Shown here: piece after piece, positions 6,974 through 16,494 of the stretch
Layout: every line of letters begins with the position of its first letter
Numbering within the stretch: the stretch's first letter is position 1
Assembly: GCA_017634455.1 (NCBI GenBank)
Contig: JAGBNK010000020.1
Coordinates: 62,001 to 126,000, forward strand
Direction: 5' to 3'
Length of the DNA: 64,000 nucleotides
DNA from: Lachnospiraceae bacterium
Lineage (GTDB): Bacteria > Bacillota > Clostridia > Lachnospirales > Lachnospiraceae
Position numbers and translations under genes: made by a program
The notes under the pieces: generated by a model
Told to the model about the DNA's origin: nothing
Seen by the model: only the letters and a program-made list of their open reading frames with translations
Databases searched by the model: none

Positions 6974-9835
6974 TTAATCAGTAACAGAGTTGTTGGTTGT
7001 AATATTTCCCACATTACCCTGTTTAATATCATCTAATGATGCCTCACCGAAGTAGTAAGACATTACCTGAGAAGAAACCAATGCAGCATTTCCTGAACTA
7101 TAACCATAAGCAATACGCGTTGCAATGGATATCTCAGGATTATTATATGGAGCATAACCTACAAACAGCGCATGGTTAGGTCTGTTGTGAACCTGCTGAG
7201 CTGTTCCGGTCTTTCCAGCCGCCTGATAATTTACATTGTCAAATGCACTTAAATCTTCTACAACCTGTCTCAAACCATCATTTACCGCATTCCATTCATT
7301 ATTTGAGATTGTAGTAATCTCGTTCTTGACAGAAGGGGCATAGGATTCCAACACTTCCTTAGTAGCTGAATTCTCCACATGATCCAGAAGAGTCAGATTA
7401 TATACTTTTCCACGGTTTGCAACAGCTGCAATATATCTACCAAGAGATACTGTTGTATAGTTGTTGTTTGACTGACCAATGGCTGCCATTACAGGATATT
7501 CTGTAGCAATTTCAGGTGTGTTCTCCTGAATTTCAATTCCTGTTTTGGAATCCAATCCAAATAATGATGCATAAGTTGCCAGTTTCTTGATACCAGCTTC
7601 GTCATCATAATTATTATCTCCACCTGCCAATCTATAACCTACTTCATAGAAGAAATAGTTACAAGAATAACGCAAAGCGGAAGATACATTTATCGCACCA
7701 TGGTTACTTGGATAAGCCCAACATTTAGGCTTATTACTTACTTTTTCAAATATACCCTCATCATTTATCAATGTGGAGGTATCAATAACACCATTTTCAA
7801 GACCAGCAAAGGAACTTACAATCTTATAAGTAGAACCTGGTGCTGTTCTCTGCTGTGTAGCATAGTTATATAGTGGATTTGATAAGCTGGTATTCAAATA
7901 AGTATAGTATTTGGAATCTACATTATTAGCCAGCTTGTTATTATCATAACCAGGATATGTGACACATGCCAACAAATCACCGTTCTTTGGATTAACCACT
8001 ACAACTGAACCAGAACAAGGATCCAAGGCCAGCTGACCTGGAGTGAGCTCTAAGTTCTTAATCTTGTCCAATACAAATCCATAAGCAGAAATACCGCCGC
8101 TTAGCAAAGCATCATGAGTACTTTCATCCTCAGGCAGCACCCCCTGCTCATAAAGCAATGCACACAATTCATTGCCACTTACAATATCCTGCTGAATTAC
8201 ATATTTATATACTAATTTTTCAAACTTTGAATCACTCTTTAACTGCTCTAAAACGAAATCAACAAGAGAATTATATATCTCATCTGTATCCTCGTACTTG
8301 GACTTCTGAGTGAATTTAGTAATATCAATCCAGTTATTCTCAATGGCATATTTTAAATATTCATTAATACTTAAGCTCTCATTGGTCCATTGAATCTGCT
8401 TCTCATCAGAAGAATCAATCTTGCCAGAATCAAAGATTCCATCTGCTTTCAGTTTAGTGACAATATATGTGGAATACTCTTGATATTCCTTTGGCAGCTG
8501 GTTGTATACAGTGCCATTTGCCTGCTTCAACTGATTATTGAGCTCAGCTAATACAGAAGCTTCCTTGTCATTATAAGCATTTAACACAGCCTTCTCTGTA
8601 GCTGTAGCATCACCTGATTCGAAATGAGTTGTATCAATCAATCCATTATTTATGAAAGAATAATATACATCATAAACTGGAATTATAATATCCGACTCAT
8701 CTTCAGTTGTTCCTGCAGTCTTTACATTAGAAATTTTAGAATACAATATACTTGCAATTTCCTTCTCTAATGCATTGTAAGCAGCAACCTGTAAGTTTTT
8801 GTCAATTGACAGATATACATCATTTCCAGGAACAGCCTCAGTATAATCAGACACTTCAATAACGCTTCCCACATTATCTACATATACAGTCTGAGCGCCC
8901 TTTGTTCCTGATAAATATTTATCCATATACTGCTCAATACCGGATTTTCCAATTACATCAGACAATTCTACATTCTCATCTTCCTTGGAAAGCTCCTCGT
9001 ACTCAGAGGTAGAAATGGTACCAGTATATCCAATAATATGGGCGAAATATTCGCTGTCCACATATTTTCTAATGGACTTCTCTTCCACATCAACACCAGT
9101 TAAAGTATTAATATTTTCCTTAATATAAGCCACACTGGCGTCACTTACTGAGCTGGCAATTGTGGTTGCAATATATTTCTTATAACTGTTCTGTGAAATG
9201 TTATATCTCACAATACAAATCTTGTATCTTAAGTCATCATCATAGGAAGTAGGAATATCATACTTATTCTCACCCATTAAATATTCCATCATATCAGTTG
9301 CTGATATTGTAGACTCGTCAAAACCTAATTTGTCATTGTATTTCAAATCATCCACATTGGCATAGCCAAATATATCAGCTCTAAATCTATTAATGGCAGT
9401 TGTGGATGTGCTTGTATATTCATAAGATCCATTGGAATTACGGGTAATACCGAATTCATCATCAATTTCATCACCGTTTTTCTCCAAATTGGTAATGATT
9501 TCAGCGATTTCAGTATTTAGCGCCTTGTTCTTCTCATCTGTATCATCATAAGTACCACTATCTTCAATTGTAACAGCATAAGCCAGTTCGTTATATGCTA
9601 ATAGTTCACCGTTTCTGTCATATATGCGGCCTCTTGTAGCCGGGATGCTTTCCTTTTTCTCAACTGTCAAATCGTAATTCGCCTGGTATTCTTCACCTTT
9701 TACAATCTGTAAAATGAAAAGACGGAAAATCAATATAACAGAGAAAACAACAAATACAGCAAATACTACTTTGGTTCTGTTCTCTAATTTACTTAATATA
9801 TAATCTTTAAATTCATCAAACAATTCTTCTAGCAC
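6974..9835 (-). CDS. mrdA: Class B penicillin-binding protein 2 (elongation transpeptidase)
   Basis: Crosslinks peptidoglycan during side-wall growth as the partner of RodA. One N-terminal membrane helix (about 22-42) is followed by the PBP dimerisation domain (PATRGRIYDRNG, then VIGKSGIEQYMDKYL). The transpeptidase boxes are STYK near 668, SCN near 724 and KTG near 875. At 953 residues it is about 250-300 longer than usual. The surplus lies at about 365-610, between the dimerisation domain and the first active-site box, and is helical and rich in Asp, Glu, Lys and Tyr. The reported start is GTG and overlaps mreD by 20 bases. A TTG four codons later is better spaced from AGGAG, so the start is unsure. 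Confidence 0.93.
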   Translation of the reverse strand: MLEELFDEFKDYILSKLENRTKVVFAVFVVFSVILIFRLFILQIVKGEEYQANYDLTVEKKESIPATRGRIYDRNGELLAYNELAYAVTIEDSGTYDDTDEKNKALNTEIAEIITNLEKNGDEIDDEFGITRNSNGSYEYTSTSTTAINRFRADIFGYANVDDLKYNDKLGFDESTISATDMMEYLMGENKYDIPTSYDDDLRYKICIVRYNISQNSYKKYIATTIASSVSDASVAYIKENINTLTGVDVEEKSIRKYVDSEYFAHIIGYTGTISTSEYEELSKEDENVELSDVIGKSGIEQYMDKYLSGTKGAQTVYVDNVGSVIEVSDYTEAVPGNDVYLSIDKNLQVAAYNALEKEIASILYSKISNVKTAGTTEDESDIIIPVYDVYYSFINNGLIDTTHFESGDATATEKAVLNAYNDKEASVLAELNNQLKQANGTVYNQLPKEYQEYSTYIVTKLKADGIFDSGKIDSSDEKQIQWTNESLSINEYLKYAIENNWIDITKFTQKSKYEDTDEIYNSLVDFVLEQLKSDSKFEKLVYKYVIQQDIVSGNELCALLYEQGVLPEDESTHDALLSGGISAYGFVLDKIKNLELTPGQLALDPCSGSVVVVNPKNGDLLACVTYPGYDNNKLANNVDSKYYTYLNTSLSNPLYNYATQQRTAPGSTYKIVSSFAGLENGVIDTSTLINDEGIFEKVSNKPKCWAYPSNHGAINVSSALRYSCNYFFYEVGYRLAGGDNNYDDEAGIKKLATYASLFGLDSKTGIEIQENTPEIATEYPVMAAIGQSNNNYTTVSLGRYIAAVANRGKVYNLTLLDHVENSATKEVLESYAPSVKNEITTISNNEWNAVNDGLRQVVEDLSAFDNVNYQAAGKTGTAQQVHNRPNHALFVGYAPYNNPEISIATRIAYGYSSGNAALVSSQVMSYYFGEASLDDIKQGNVGNITTNNSVTD

Positions 9836-10355
9836 TCCTGCTTTGACTCTTATCTAACTTGGTATTTATCTTCAAGATAATATAATATACAAATATTCCT
9901 ACAATAAGTGTATATACAGCCTCTGGCATAATTACATTCATAAAGTAAAATCCAAAGGAATAATTACCATGTATAAAAAAGAATATAAAATAAATAATAG
10001 TTCCATAAACTATATCAATAATTCCTATTAGAAACATTGGAAGTTTAAAGTCATCACCGAAAAACCATTTCTTAAACATCCCGCTCAAGAAACCTAAATA
10101 TAAAAAGATTAAGGCATAAAAACCTAAATAATACCCGCTAAAGAAATCTAAAACTATTCCGCAGGCAAATCCAACACTCATGCCTTGAGTTCTACCGCGA
10201 ATCAAGCCATAAGTAGCTGTAATTGCCACAAGAAAATTTGGTGTAACAGATGCTAATTTCAATCCAGGAAACACAGATGTCTGTAAAAGAAATGCTACAA
10301 ATATTATGAGGATAATTGAAACAATGTATTTTATAACATCTTTAATCTCTATCAC
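9816..10355 (-). CDS. mreD: Rod shape-determining membrane protein MreD
   Basis: Polytopic membrane subunit of the elongasome. The 179 residues hold about five or six helices, with typical MreD phrases: LLQTSVFPGLKLASVTPNFL near the N terminus and GFACGIVLDFFSGYYLGFYA in the middle. The start is GTG, preceded by AAAGGAGA seven bases away. The GTGA start overlaps the mreC stop by four bases, which suggests translational coupling. It is followed by mrdA in the conserved order mreB-mreC-mreD-mrdA. Confidence 0.9.
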   Translation of the reverse strand: MIEIKDVIKYIVSIILIIFVAFLLQTSVFPGLKLASVTPNFLVAITATYGLIRGRTQGMSVGFACGIVLDFFSGYYLGFYALIFLYLGFLSGMFKKWFFGDDFKLPMFLIGIIDIVYGTIIYFIFFFIHGNYSFGFYFMNVIMPEAVYTLIVGIFVYYIILKINTKLDKSQSRSARRIV

Positions 10356-11203
10356 TTTCCAGTCTCCTTTAATTGCATAATAACAAGTACGTCCTGTAAA
10401 TGTTTAAAATCAGCTACCGGAGTAATTGTTCCAGACTTTGTCAAATTATTGCCATCATCAGTTATGGTAGTTACATATCCAACAAGCAAACCTGGAATAT
10501 ATTTACTACTGATATTTGAAGTGACTACTGATTCACCTGCATTAATTTTGCCATCTGGATCAGATAATCCAGAGAAATTAATACAACCAGAATCAGTCAT
10601 AGTCTCAAGACTTCCGGAAGTAATACAGTTATCACTTGTAGATAACATCATTGTGCTTACATTACTCGTATCATCAATAATGGATTGCACAATAGCATAA
10701 TTGTTGCCAACCTCCGTTACTATTCCAACTAGTCCGCCGCTGGCAATTACATTCATATTTACTTTAATGCCATCAGAGCTTCCCTTATCAATGGTAAATG
10801 TATTGAACCAATTACTAGTACCCTTGGCAATAACATGAGCTCCTGTAGTCTTGTAATCAGAATATGTCTGACTAAGCTGGTATAACTCCTGCAAGGTATC
10901 CAATTCTGACTGCTGCAGACGAGTCTGAGTCAACTGATTTGATAATTCATCAACCTGCTTCTGCAATCTCTCGTTTTCCGCAATGAGCTGTTCTTTGGTC
11001 TTGGTATCATTACTACTGATTGAAATAATATTTCCAACATAGTCCAAGCCCTCTTGCATAGGAACAAATATATAATTAGCAATAGATCTAAATGGTTCTC
11101 CAGAATATCCTGTGGCATAGCTTGTAAACAAAAGCATAATACAAATTACCGACAGAATAATCAGCAAGTATTTACTTGGCAGAAAATTACCTTTTCTATT
11201 CAT
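10352..11203 (-). CDS. mreC: Rod shape-determining protein MreC
   Basis: Extracytoplasmic scaffold that links MreB filaments to PBP2/RodA and stimulates wall synthesis. The 283 residues comprise a short cytoplasmic tail, a membrane helix at about 13-30, a coiled coil (about 70-115, with LIAENERLQKQVDELSNQL) and two beta domains beginning with AHVIAKGTSNWFNTFTIDKG, which is the typical MreC core. MNVIASGGLVGIVTEVG is also characteristic. It overlaps mreD by four bases and lies 20 bases after mreB. Confidence 0.93.
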   Translation of the reverse strand: MNRKGNFLPSKYLLIILSVICIMLLFTSYATGYSGEPFRSIANYIFVPMQEGLDYVGNIISISSNDTKTKEQLIAENERLQKQVDELSNQLTQTRLQQSELDTLQELYQLSQTYSDYKTTGAHVIAKGTSNWFNTFTIDKGSSDGIKVNMNVIASGGLVGIVTEVGNNYAIVQSIIDDTSNVSTMMLSTSDNCITSGSLETMTDSGCINFSGLSDPDGKINAGESVVTSNISSKYIPGLLVGYVTTITDDGNNLTKSGTITPVADFKHLQDVLVIMQLKETGK

Positions 11204-11223
11204 CTTCTTCTAATCCTTAATTC

Positions 11224-12237
11224 TTACTTGAAAATACGTGGCTTCATACCATGTCCAAACTTACTATACTTAGAGTCAGTAAGTACCTTTTTCAATCCTA
11301 ATACAACTGTATTATCAGCATTGTCAGCAATATTTACATCAATATTGGTAACTTCCTTGAATAATACATCAAGAGAATCTATCTTTGAGCTTCCACCTGA
11401 GAGGTAGATTCCCGAATGAACCACATCCTTGGCAAGTTCTGGTGGAACCTTCTCTAAAAGCATCTTGATGGAATTACATAGCGACTCAAGATTTGACTTA
11501 ATTCCCTCGTAAACTGTTTTGGCGCTGATTTCCATCTCAATTGGAAGACCGCTTACAACATCACGGCCAACAACAGTATATGTATCTGTCTTACCAGGCA
11601 TAGCGCTACCGATCTGTTCTTTTAACTGGCATGCAGTCTTCATACCGATAACCAGATTAAACTTACGCTTCATATGTGTCACAATAGCTTCATCCAACTG
11701 ATTTCCACCAAATGGAAGAAGTTCTGTAATAACCAATCCCCCGAGAGAAATAACAGAAATCTCAGTTGTGTCAGCACCGAAATCAACAACCATAATACCT
11801 GTAGGCTGTGTGATATCCAATCCCATTCCAAGAGCTGTAGCAAGTGGCTTCTCGCAAAGTGCGATACTATGAGTCTTCACCTTGGACTTAGAGAAAATCT
11901 CGTAAAATGCTCTCTGCTCAACTTCAGTAATTCCTGTTGGAACTGCTAAAACTACATCAGCACCTTTTAATTTAGCTCCAGCCTTCTCTTCAAGTGCGCT
12001 AAATAACATGGTCTGCATATTGTCAAAGTCAGCAATAACTCCGCTGACAATAGGGAAAGACACCTGAATCATCTCAGGAGCCTTCTCATACATAGCATAG
12101 GCTTCGTCTCCATATGCATACATTTCATTCTTATCTACTATAGCAATTGTATTCTTGATACTTGTCACATCATCATTGTTGTTATTGTATATTTTAAGGT
12201 TTGCTGTACCCATATCTATACCGTATGAATTGCTCAA
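11224..12237 (-). CDS. mreB: MreB-family actin homologue (divergent)
   Basis: Bacterial actin that guides the elongasome. The fold signature GIDMGTAN and the overall 338-residue length fit MreB, and the gene heads mreBCD-mrdA. The nucleotide-binding loops differ from the usual sequence: GIDLGTANTLVY becomes GIDMGTANLKIY, DIGGGTTE becomes DFGADTTE, and the adenosine loop TGGGA becomes SGGSS. I place the start at a TTG (12235-12237), eight bases after a GGAGG site, rather than at the ATG at 12250-12252. That ATG overlaps the GGAGG and has no site of its own. Using the ATG adds only MEDKI. Context makes MreB more likely than an FtsA or ParM relative. Confidence 0.88.
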   Translation of the reverse strand: MSNSYGIDMGTANLKIYNNNNDDVTSIKNTIAIVDKNEMYAYGDEAYAMYEKAPEMIQVSFPIVSGVIADFDNMQTMLFSALEEKAGAKLKGADVVLAVPTGITEVEQRAFYEIFSKSKVKTHSIALCEKPLATALGMGLDITQPTGIMVVDFGADTTEISVISLGGLVITELLPFGGNQLDEAIVTHMKRKFNLVIGMKTACQLKEQIGSAMPGKTDTYTVVGRDVVSGLPIEMEISAKTVYEGIKSNLESLCNSIKMLLEKVPPELAKDVVHSGIYLSGGSSKIDSLDVLFKEVTNIDVNIADNADNTVVLGLKKVLTDSKYSKFGHGMKPRIFK

Positions 12238-12245
12238 AATCTTAT

Positions 12246-12250
12246 CCTCC
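12246..12250 (-). promoter_or_regulatory. Ribosome site that fixes the mreB start
   Basis: Minus-strand GGAGG lies eight bases upstream of the TTG at 12235-12237 and shares a base with the in-frame ATG at 12250-12252. A ribosome using this site would start at TTG. Confidence 0.7.
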
Positions 12251-12279
12251 ATCCGTTTAAAAACACTATTTTTATTCTA

Positions 12280-13554
12280 TCATAACTGCATATCCATCAC
12301 AAGATTGGCATCGCAAAGTTTTTGAAGTCCCATAAGGATTCCAAGCTTGCCATGATACCATGTGAGGCCGCCCTGAAAGAAGGCTGTATAAGGCTCTCTA
12401 AGTGGACCATCAGCACTTAATTCAATGGATGAACCCTGTACAAATGCTCCTGCAGCCATAATAACCTGATCATCATATCCAGGCATATCCCAAGGTTCAG
12501 GTGTTACATAACTGTCAACTGGTGCTGCAGCCTGAATTCCCTCGCAGAATTTAATAAGTCCCTCAGGCTTGTTAAATTCAATTGCCTGTATAATATCGTG
12601 TCTTGATTCTGTAGAATTTGGAATAACCTTGTATCCTAAATTTTCAAATACATTTGCTGCAAAAACAGCTGTCTTCAAAGCACTTGCAACTACTGTTGGA
12701 GCGAAGAACAAGCCCTGGTAGAAAGACTGCATCACTCCAAGAGAAGCACCCACTTCCTTGCCCAGTCCTGGAGAAGTGAGTCTGTAAGCGGCATTTTCTA
12801 TACATTCCTTCTTTCCTGCTATATATCCACCAATTGGAGCAAGACCGCCACCTGGATTCTTGATAAGAGAACCTACAATCATATCAGCTCCCACATCACT
12901 AGGCTCAATCTTTTCAACAAATTCTCCATAGCAGTTATCAACCATGCAGATAACATCCGGTTTGATTTCTTTGATAAATGATATAAGCTGTCCTATTCTC
13001 TCAACAGATAGAGTTGGTCTGCTGGCATATCCCTTGGAACGCTGAATTGTCACAAGCTTAGTCTTGTCATTTATTGCATTTCTGATTCCATCAAAGTCGA
13101 AATCTCCATTTTCAAGAAGGTCTACCTGAGCATAAGTGATTCCATACTCAGCCAGAGAACCTTTAGAAGGTCGAATTCCAATAACCTCCTCCAATGTGTC
13201 ATAAGGCTTGCCAACTGGAGATAAGAGCTCATCTCCTGGGCGCAAATTTGACATCAAAGCCAATGCTAAAGCATGTGTTCCACATGTAATCTGTGGACGA
13301 ACCAAAGCATCTTCTGTGTGAAATACATCTGCATAAATATGCTCCAATGTATCTCTTCCTACATCATCATAGCCATAGCCTGTTGCTGTATTGAAACATT
13401 CTACGCTAACCTTGTTTTTCTGCATTGCAGCAATAACCTTCAGCTGATTATATTCTGCAACTTCATCTATAGCTTTGAATCTCTCCTCCAGCTTAGCTTC
13501 AATTTTCTTGCCATATTCAATTATTTTGTCATCTATACCAAATTCTTTATACAT
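12280..13554 (-). CDS. Methionine gamma-lyase-related PLP enzyme (YnbB, 'aluminium resistance' family)
   Basis: Fold type I PLP enzyme related to cystathionine/methionine gamma-lyases. Its true substrate is not established, and the name 'aluminium resistance protein' is historical. The 424-residue protein has CGTHALALALMSNLRPGD (PLP phosphate loop), VDNCYGEFVE (Asp for the PLP ring nitrogen), and a lysine region of the type LIKNPGGGLAPIGGYIAG. The start is the second in-frame ATG, because AAAGG lies eight bases before it and only two before the first. It lies seven bases downstream of the miaA stop. The miaA-ynbB neighbourhood is also found in Bacillus, where hfq lies between them; no hfq is seen here. 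Confidence 0.88.
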   Translation of the reverse strand: MYKEFGIDDKIIEYGKKIEAKLEERFKAIDEVAEYNQLKVIAAMQKNKVSVECFNTATGYGYDDVGRDTLEHIYADVFHTEDALVRPQITCGTHALALALMSNLRPGDELLSPVGKPYDTLEEVIGIRPSKGSLAEYGITYAQVDLLENGDFDFDGIRNAINDKTKLVTIQRSKGYASRPTLSVERIGQLISFIKEIKPDVICMVDNCYGEFVEKIEPSDVGADMIVGSLIKNPGGGLAPIGGYIAGKKECIENAAYRLTSPGLGKEVGASLGVMQSFYQGLFFAPTVVASALKTAVFAANVFENLGYKVIPNSTESRHDIIQAIEFNKPEGLIKFCEGIQAAAPVDSYVTPEPWDMPGYDDQVIMAAGAFVQGSSIELSADGPLREPYTAFFQGGLTWYHGKLGILMGLQKLCDANLVMDMQL

Positions 13555-13567
13555 TTTCATTGCCTTT

Positions 13568-14521
13568 CTAAAGAATATTATTCTCTCTAATCTGTTCTTT
13601 CATAAAATCTAAAATCAAAGTGGTGTCATAGTTATAATCAGCCTTGTTGATCCATATAGTCTCATCCTTGGCTCTAAACCAGGTTAATTGTCTCTTGGCA
13701 AATCTTCTGGTGTCACGCTTGATTATTTCCACAGCATATTCTAAGGAATCCTTCCCTTCTATGACTGGAAATAATTCCTTATATCCAAGTCCTTGCATGG
13801 ATACCATATCTGCAGTAAATCCCATGTTATAGAGGCTGCGAACTTCATCCATGAGGCCCATTTCAACCATTTTATCAACCCTTATATCAATGGATTCATA
13901 AAGCTTCTCTCTTTCATCATCCAATACAAAGAAGCAGAAATTATAAGGCGACTCCTTGGCTTTCTCCTCCTCATTATGTTTCGATATTGGATAGCCATGA
14001 ATCTCATAGAATTCCAAAGCTCTCAAAACCCTTTTCACATTATTAGGATGAATATTTAATGCACTATCCTTATCAATAGCTGCAAGCTTTTCATGCATCT
14101 TAACATTTCCAACTTCAGCCAATTCCTCTTCTAATTTCTGACGAATCTGCAAAGTACCAGCATTATCCTCGCCACTAAAATCAGCATCATATAACAAGGC
14201 ATTAATATAAAAACCTGTTCCACCTACGCAAATAGGTATATGGCCATGTGAATATATTTCTTCCATGGCAGCTTTGGCCATTTCAGTAAATCTTGCCACA
14301 TTAAATTCATCGTCAGGCATAAGTTCATCTACCAGATAATGCTTCACTCCATCCATTTCCTCGGGAGTGATTTTGGCAGAACCGATGTCCATATATTTAT
14401 ATACCTGCATAGAATCGCAAGATATAATTTCCCCACCAATTTCATGGGCAAGCTTAATGGATAATGCACTCTTTCCAGTTGCAGTAGGACCTGCAATAAT
14501 TATCAAAGGTTTCTGTTCCAT
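13568..14521 (-). CDS. miaA: tRNA dimethylallyltransferase MiaA
   Basis: Transfers dimethylallyl to A37 of tRNAs that read codons starting with U, improving decoding. The P-loop GPTATGKS is at residues 11-18. SCDSMQVYKYMDIGSAK, HYLVDE, CVGGTGFYINALL and GYKELFPVIEG follow, as in the family. I choose the ATG at 14519-14521 because AAAGGA lies six bases before it. An earlier in-frame ATG at 14545 overlaps the mutL stop (ATGA) and would add eight residues. The length, about 317 residues, is normal. The order mutS-mutL-miaA is conserved in many bacteria. Confidence 0.95.
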   Translation of the reverse strand: MEQKPLIIIAGPTATGKSALSIKLAHEIGGEIISCDSMQVYKYMDIGSAKITPEEMDGVKHYLVDELMPDDEFNVARFTEMAKAAMEEIYSHGHIPICVGGTGFYINALLYDADFSGEDNAGTLQIRQKLEEELAEVGNVKMHEKLAAIDKDSALNIHPNNVKRVLRALEFYEIHGYPISKHNEEEKAKESPYNFCFFVLDDEREKLYESIDIRVDKMVEMGLMDEVRSLYNMGFTADMVSMQGLGYKELFPVIEGKDSLEYAVEIIKRDTRRFAKRQLTWFRAKDETIWINKADYNYDTTLILDFMKEQIRENNIL

Positions 14522-14541
14522 GTAATTCCTTTCTGAAATTA

Positions 14542-16494
14542 TCATACGATTCGCTTAAATTTCTTCTCCAACTCATATTTGCTCATGGATATAATAGTTG
14601 GTCTACCATGAGGACAATGATATGGATTATCCAGAGATAACAATTCATCTATTAATTCCTGTGCTTCAGCAACAGAAAGTCTGTCATTTCCTTTTACAGC
14701 AGCCTTACATGACATACTTGCCACCTTCTCAAGGACAATCTCATAGGAATCAGTAGGTTTAATATTTTCACAATCATTTAAGATCTCCAGGAATATTGAT
14801 TTACAATCCAAGGAGAACATATTTCCAGGAACACCTGTAATAGCATACTCGTTTCCTCCGAAATCTTCCAGTTGAAATCCAATTCCAACAAAAGAATCAA
14901 TATATTCTTCTATGAGATTCTTCTCCTTGGTTGTGAGAGATACAATGATTGGAGGGCTAATAAGCTGAGAAGTCATTTCTTTCTCATGAATTTTCTTCAT
15001 AGTCTTCTCATATAGCACCTTCTCATGAGCAGCATGCTGATCGATGATATACAGTTTATCCTGATATTGAACCATCCAATATGTGTCAAATAATTGACCG
15101 ATTATCTTATGTTGTTCTTTGGCCTCAGGAGTAAGAAAACTAGCCTGTTCATAAATGATTTTCTGAGGTTGTGGCGCCGTTGTTGATATGTTAGCATCAG
15201 CATCAGCAATAGCATCGACATCATTACTTAAATTAGAATCAACATAATTATTGGCATTTAAGTTTGAATCCGTTTCCTTATGCGCCACTTCTTCGGCAGC
15301 ATCCTTTGCTGCATAGAAATCCTTGTACTGTCTCTCATAAGGAGAATCCTTGTGGATTTCTGCAATTAACTTCTCTTTCACTGCAGCCATTTTATTTTTT
15401 TCAAATGGCTGAACTGACTTATATTCCAAATCAGCTAAAATTGAAGCAGAACTAACCTTGCTTGATTTATCTTCATCCAAACATACATCCTTGATATCCT
15501 CACGGAAATTCAATCTGTCGTTTACTAATTTATAGATCAAATCACTGATTTCAATCTCATCATCGAAGCGCACTTCCTGCTTGGTAGGATGTACATTTAC
15601 ATCAATATTGGCTTCTTTAGTATTAATATTTAACAGGCAAAATGGATATTGATGTTGCATAAGGAAACCAATGTAAGCATTTTCCACTGCCTTGGACAAG
15701 AGAGAACTCTTAATATATCTGCCGTTTATGTAGAAATTTTCCAGATTTCTGTTACCTCTGGCAATGGTGGAATTACCAATATAACCATTGATTACATATC
15801 TGTCGTTTTCCTCTTCCACATATAGAATATTATCAGAGATTTCCTTGCCACAAATCTGGTAAATACAATCCTTCAAGGCTCCATTTCCTGATGTATGCAG
15901 CTTCTCCTTGCCATTTACACTAAAGGAAAAAGAAATATCCGGATGAGAAAGGGCCAGATTCTCTATCATTTCCACAATATAATTAGCTTCCGTAGTATCT
16001 GATTTGAGAAACTTCTTTCTGGCTGGAGTATTATAGAACAACTGATGAACGAAAATCGTGGTACCGTCAGGTGCTCCAACCTCCTCAATGCCCACTTCCT
16101 TGGAGCCTTCCATTATATATTTGCACCCCATAAACTGATCCTGTGGTTTGGTAATAAGTTCCACTCTGGATACAGCACTGATGCTGGACAAAGCCTCTCC
16201 ACGGAAGCCTAATGAATGAATATCCATAAGATCTGATGTATCATCAATCTTGCTGGTGGAATGTCTGAGAAATGCCAGTGACAGCTGATCCTTGGGAATT
16301 CCGCAGCCGTTATCTGTAACACGAATTAGGCTTTTACCCCCATCCTTGATTTCCACAGAAATAGCGCTGGCCCCAGAATCAATAGAATTCTCCACCAACT
16401 CTTTTACAACAGAAAGAGGTCTCTCAACCACTTCTCCTGCAGCAATCTTATCAATTGTAGCCTGACTTAATACATTGATATTCTTTCTTACCAT
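14542..16494 (-). CDS. mutL: DNA mismatch repair protein MutL
   Basis: Couples mismatch recognition by MutS to strand incision. The N-terminal GHKL ATPase has KELVENSIDSGA (31-42), DNGCGIP (61-67) and FRGEALSSISAV. The linker at about 395-460 is low-complexity (Asn, Asp, Ala). The C-terminal domain has the endonuclease motif DQHAAHEKVLYE (near 484), plus CKAAVKGND and CPHGRPT, so this is the nicking type of MutL found in bacteria without MutH. A clamp-binding motif could lie in the linker, but I do not assign one. The start overlaps the mutS stop by seven bases, with AAGGTG eight bases before the ATG. Confidence 0.96.
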   Translation of the reverse strand: MVRKNINVLSQATIDKIAAGEVVERPLSVVKELVENSIDSGASAISVEIKDGGKSLIRVTDNGCGIPKDQLSLAFLRHSTSKIDDTSDLMDIHSLGFRGEALSSISAVSRVELITKPQDQFMGCKYIMEGSKEVGIEEVGAPDGTTIFVHQLFYNTPARKKFLKSDTTEANYIVEMIENLALSHPDISFSFSVNGKEKLHTSGNGALKDCIYQICGKEISDNILYVEEENDRYVINGYIGNSTIARGNRNLENFYINGRYIKSSLLSKAVENAYIGFLMQHQYPFCLLNINTKEANIDVNVHPTKQEVRFDDEIEISDLIYKLVNDRLNFREDIKDVCLDEDKSSKVSSASILADLEYKSVQPFEKNKMAAVKEKLIAEIHKDSPYERQYKDFYAAKDAAEEVAHKETDSNLNANNYVDSNLSNDVDAIADADANISTTAPQPQKIIYEQASFLTPEAKEQHKIIGQLFDTYWMVQYQDKLYIIDQHAAHEKVLYEKTMKKIHEKEMTSQLISPPIIVSLTTKEKNLIEEYIDSFVGIGFQLEDFGGNEYAITGVPGNMFSLDCKSIFLEILNDCENIKPTDSYEIVLEKVASMSCKAAVKGNDRLSVAEAQELIDELLSLDNPYHCPHGRPTIISMSKYELEKKFKRIV

